NCBI GenBank assembly: GCA_045612065.1
Contig: JAZKYH010000028.1
Coordinates: forward strand, 1-14,466
DNA: 14,466 nt
Origin: UBA1189 sp045612065
GTDB taxonomy: Bacteria > Bacteroidota > Bacteroidia > Bacteroidales > Bacteroidaceae
Direction: 5' to 3'
Position numbers and translations under genes: made by a program. The notes beneath the pieces were generated by a model. That model searched no databases. It saw only the letters and a list, made by a program, of their open reading frames with translations, and had not been told where the DNA came from. Shown here one piece after another: positions 13,619 to 14,466 of the stretch (the first letter of the stretch is position 1; the number at the start of each line of letters is the position of its first letter).

Positions 13619-14466
13619 ATGAAAATCGACCATATAAAATTAGGGAAATATCCGGTGCTGCTGGCACCGATGGAGGATGTCACTGACCTCGGCTTCAGGC
13701 TGATGTGCAAGGAGTTTGGTGCCGACCTTGTATATACGGAGTTCGTGTCGAGCGATGCGCTCATCCGTCAGGTGAACAAGTCGATGCAGAAGCTCGCCAT
13801 CAGCGATGAGGAGCGCCCCGTGGCCATACAGATCTATGGACGCGACGTGGACTCGATGACCGAGGCGGCACGCATCGTGGAGACGGTGAAACCCGATATT
13901 ATCGACCTCAACTTCGGCTGCCCCGTGAAGCGCGTGGCTGGCAAGGGAGCGGGAGCGGGCATGCTGCAGAATGTGCCGCTGATGCTCGACATAGTGCGCT
14001 CGGTAGTGAAGGCTGTGAACACACCTGTCACCGTGAAGACCCGCCTTGGGTGGGACGAGAGCTCAAAAATCATCGTCGACCTGGCCGAGCAGCTTCAGGA
14101 CTGTGGCATCAAGGCACTCACCATCCATGGCCGCACCCGGGCACAAATGTATACCGGTGAGGCCGACTGGACACTCATCGGTGAGGTGAAGAACAACCCG
14201 CGCATGCATATACCTATCATAGGTAATGGCGACATCACCACCCCCGAGAGGGCCAAGGAGTGTTTCGACCGCTACGGCGTGGATGCCGTGATGATAGGTC
14301 GTGCCAGCTTTGGCAGGCCATGGATATTCCGCGAGGTAAAGCACTATTTAGAGACGGGCGAGCACTTGCCCCCGCTCACCTTTGACGAGCGTATGGATAT
14401 CCTGCGCGAACAGGTGATACGCAGCGTGGCACGGCTCGACGAACGACGCGGCATACTGCACATACG
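13619..14466 (+). CDS. dus: tRNA-dihydrouridine synthase, DusB-like, partial
   Basis: FMN-dependent enzyme that reduces specific uridines of the tRNA D-loop to dihydrouridine using NADPH. 282 codons are present before the right edge, so only the C-terminal helical tRNA-binding domain is cut. Motifs appear in the expected order: VLLAPMEDVTD at about 13-23 (FMN phosphate/ring region), IQIYGRD, then LNFGCPVKRVAGKGAGAGML with catalytic Cys101. These are followed by VKTRLGW, LTIHGRTRAQMYTGEADW, IIGNGDITTPE and DAVMIGRASFGRPWIFRE. GCPVK followed by GAG is closest to the DusB type, though bacterial Dus subtypes are hard to separate by eye. The ATG at 13619 gives the normal start. It lies 41 nt after the lipoprotein stop with no recognisable own promoter, so it may be co-transcribed. 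Confidence 0.95.
   Translation, partial: MKIDHIKLGKYPVLLAPMEDVTDLGFRLMCKEFGADLVYTEFVSSDALIRQVNKSMQKLAISDEERPVAIQIYGRDVDSMTEAARIVETVKPDIIDLNFGCPVKRVAGKGAGAGMLQNVPLMLDIVRSVVKAVNTPVTVKTRLGWDESSKIIVDLAEQLQDCGIKALTIHGRTRAQMYTGEADWTLIGEVKNNPRMHIPIIGNGDITTPERAKECFDRYGVDAVMIGRASFGRPWIFREVKHYLETGEHLPPLTFDERMDILREQVIRSVARLDERRGILHI

Noticed and set aside
1..14466. tRNA, rRNA, CRISPR, insertion sequence, phage or toxin-antitoxin content
   Set aside because: No cloverleaf, spaced direct-repeat array, transposase or integrase motif was seen on either strand; the MazG-like gene is a nucleotide pyrophosphohydrolase and has no mazEF partner.

Overview
The window looks like chromosomal DNA of a Bacteroidales bacterium (Bacteroidaceae/Prevotellaceae-like). 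The evidence is the protein set (MnmG, Apt, TypA, a YifB-type AAA protein and PurD, together with DUF4369/thioredoxin-like and other Bacteroidetes-style lipoproteins) and the promoters. Five transcription units start at or near a TAnnTTTG box, the Bacteroidetes -7 element, and four of these boxes lie only 19-25 nt before a start codon. Shine-Dalgarno sequences are mostly absent, as expected for the phylum. Everything resembles core chromosome: there is no insertion sequence, phage gene, CRISPR array, tRNA or rRNA.

Layout. Left of about 4.85 kb all genes are on the minus strand. Reading leftward they are a MazG-like nucleotide pyrophosphohydrolase, mnmG (tRNA wobble uridine modification), apt (adenine salvage), and a secreted MGH1/GH63-like glycoside hydrolase that runs off the left edge. 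mnmG-apt-hydrolase form a tight set. Between mnmG and apt, touching the mnmG stop codon, lies a perfect 16-bp parS site, the ParB/Spo0J centromere sequence.

Right of about 5.15 kb all genes are on the plus strand. They are typA, a DUF4369/thioredoxin-like lipoprotein that has lost its CXXC, and yifB; then purD, an integral membrane protein of unknown function and an overlapping YqaA-like membrane protein; then a Bacteroidetes-type lipoprotein and a DusB-like tRNA dihydrouridine synthase that runs off the right edge.

The most interesting feature is the combination of a parS site, an abrupt minus-to-plus switch in gene direction 2.5-3 kb away, and two AT-rich intergenic stretches (3990-4510 and 4847-5155) with direct repeats and hairpins. 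This suggests the window lies in the origin-proximal, ParB-loaded part of the chromosome and may be close to oriC. No perfect DnaA box was seen, so the origin idea is inference. The genes themselves are mostly conventional; no new defence or biosynthetic system was found.
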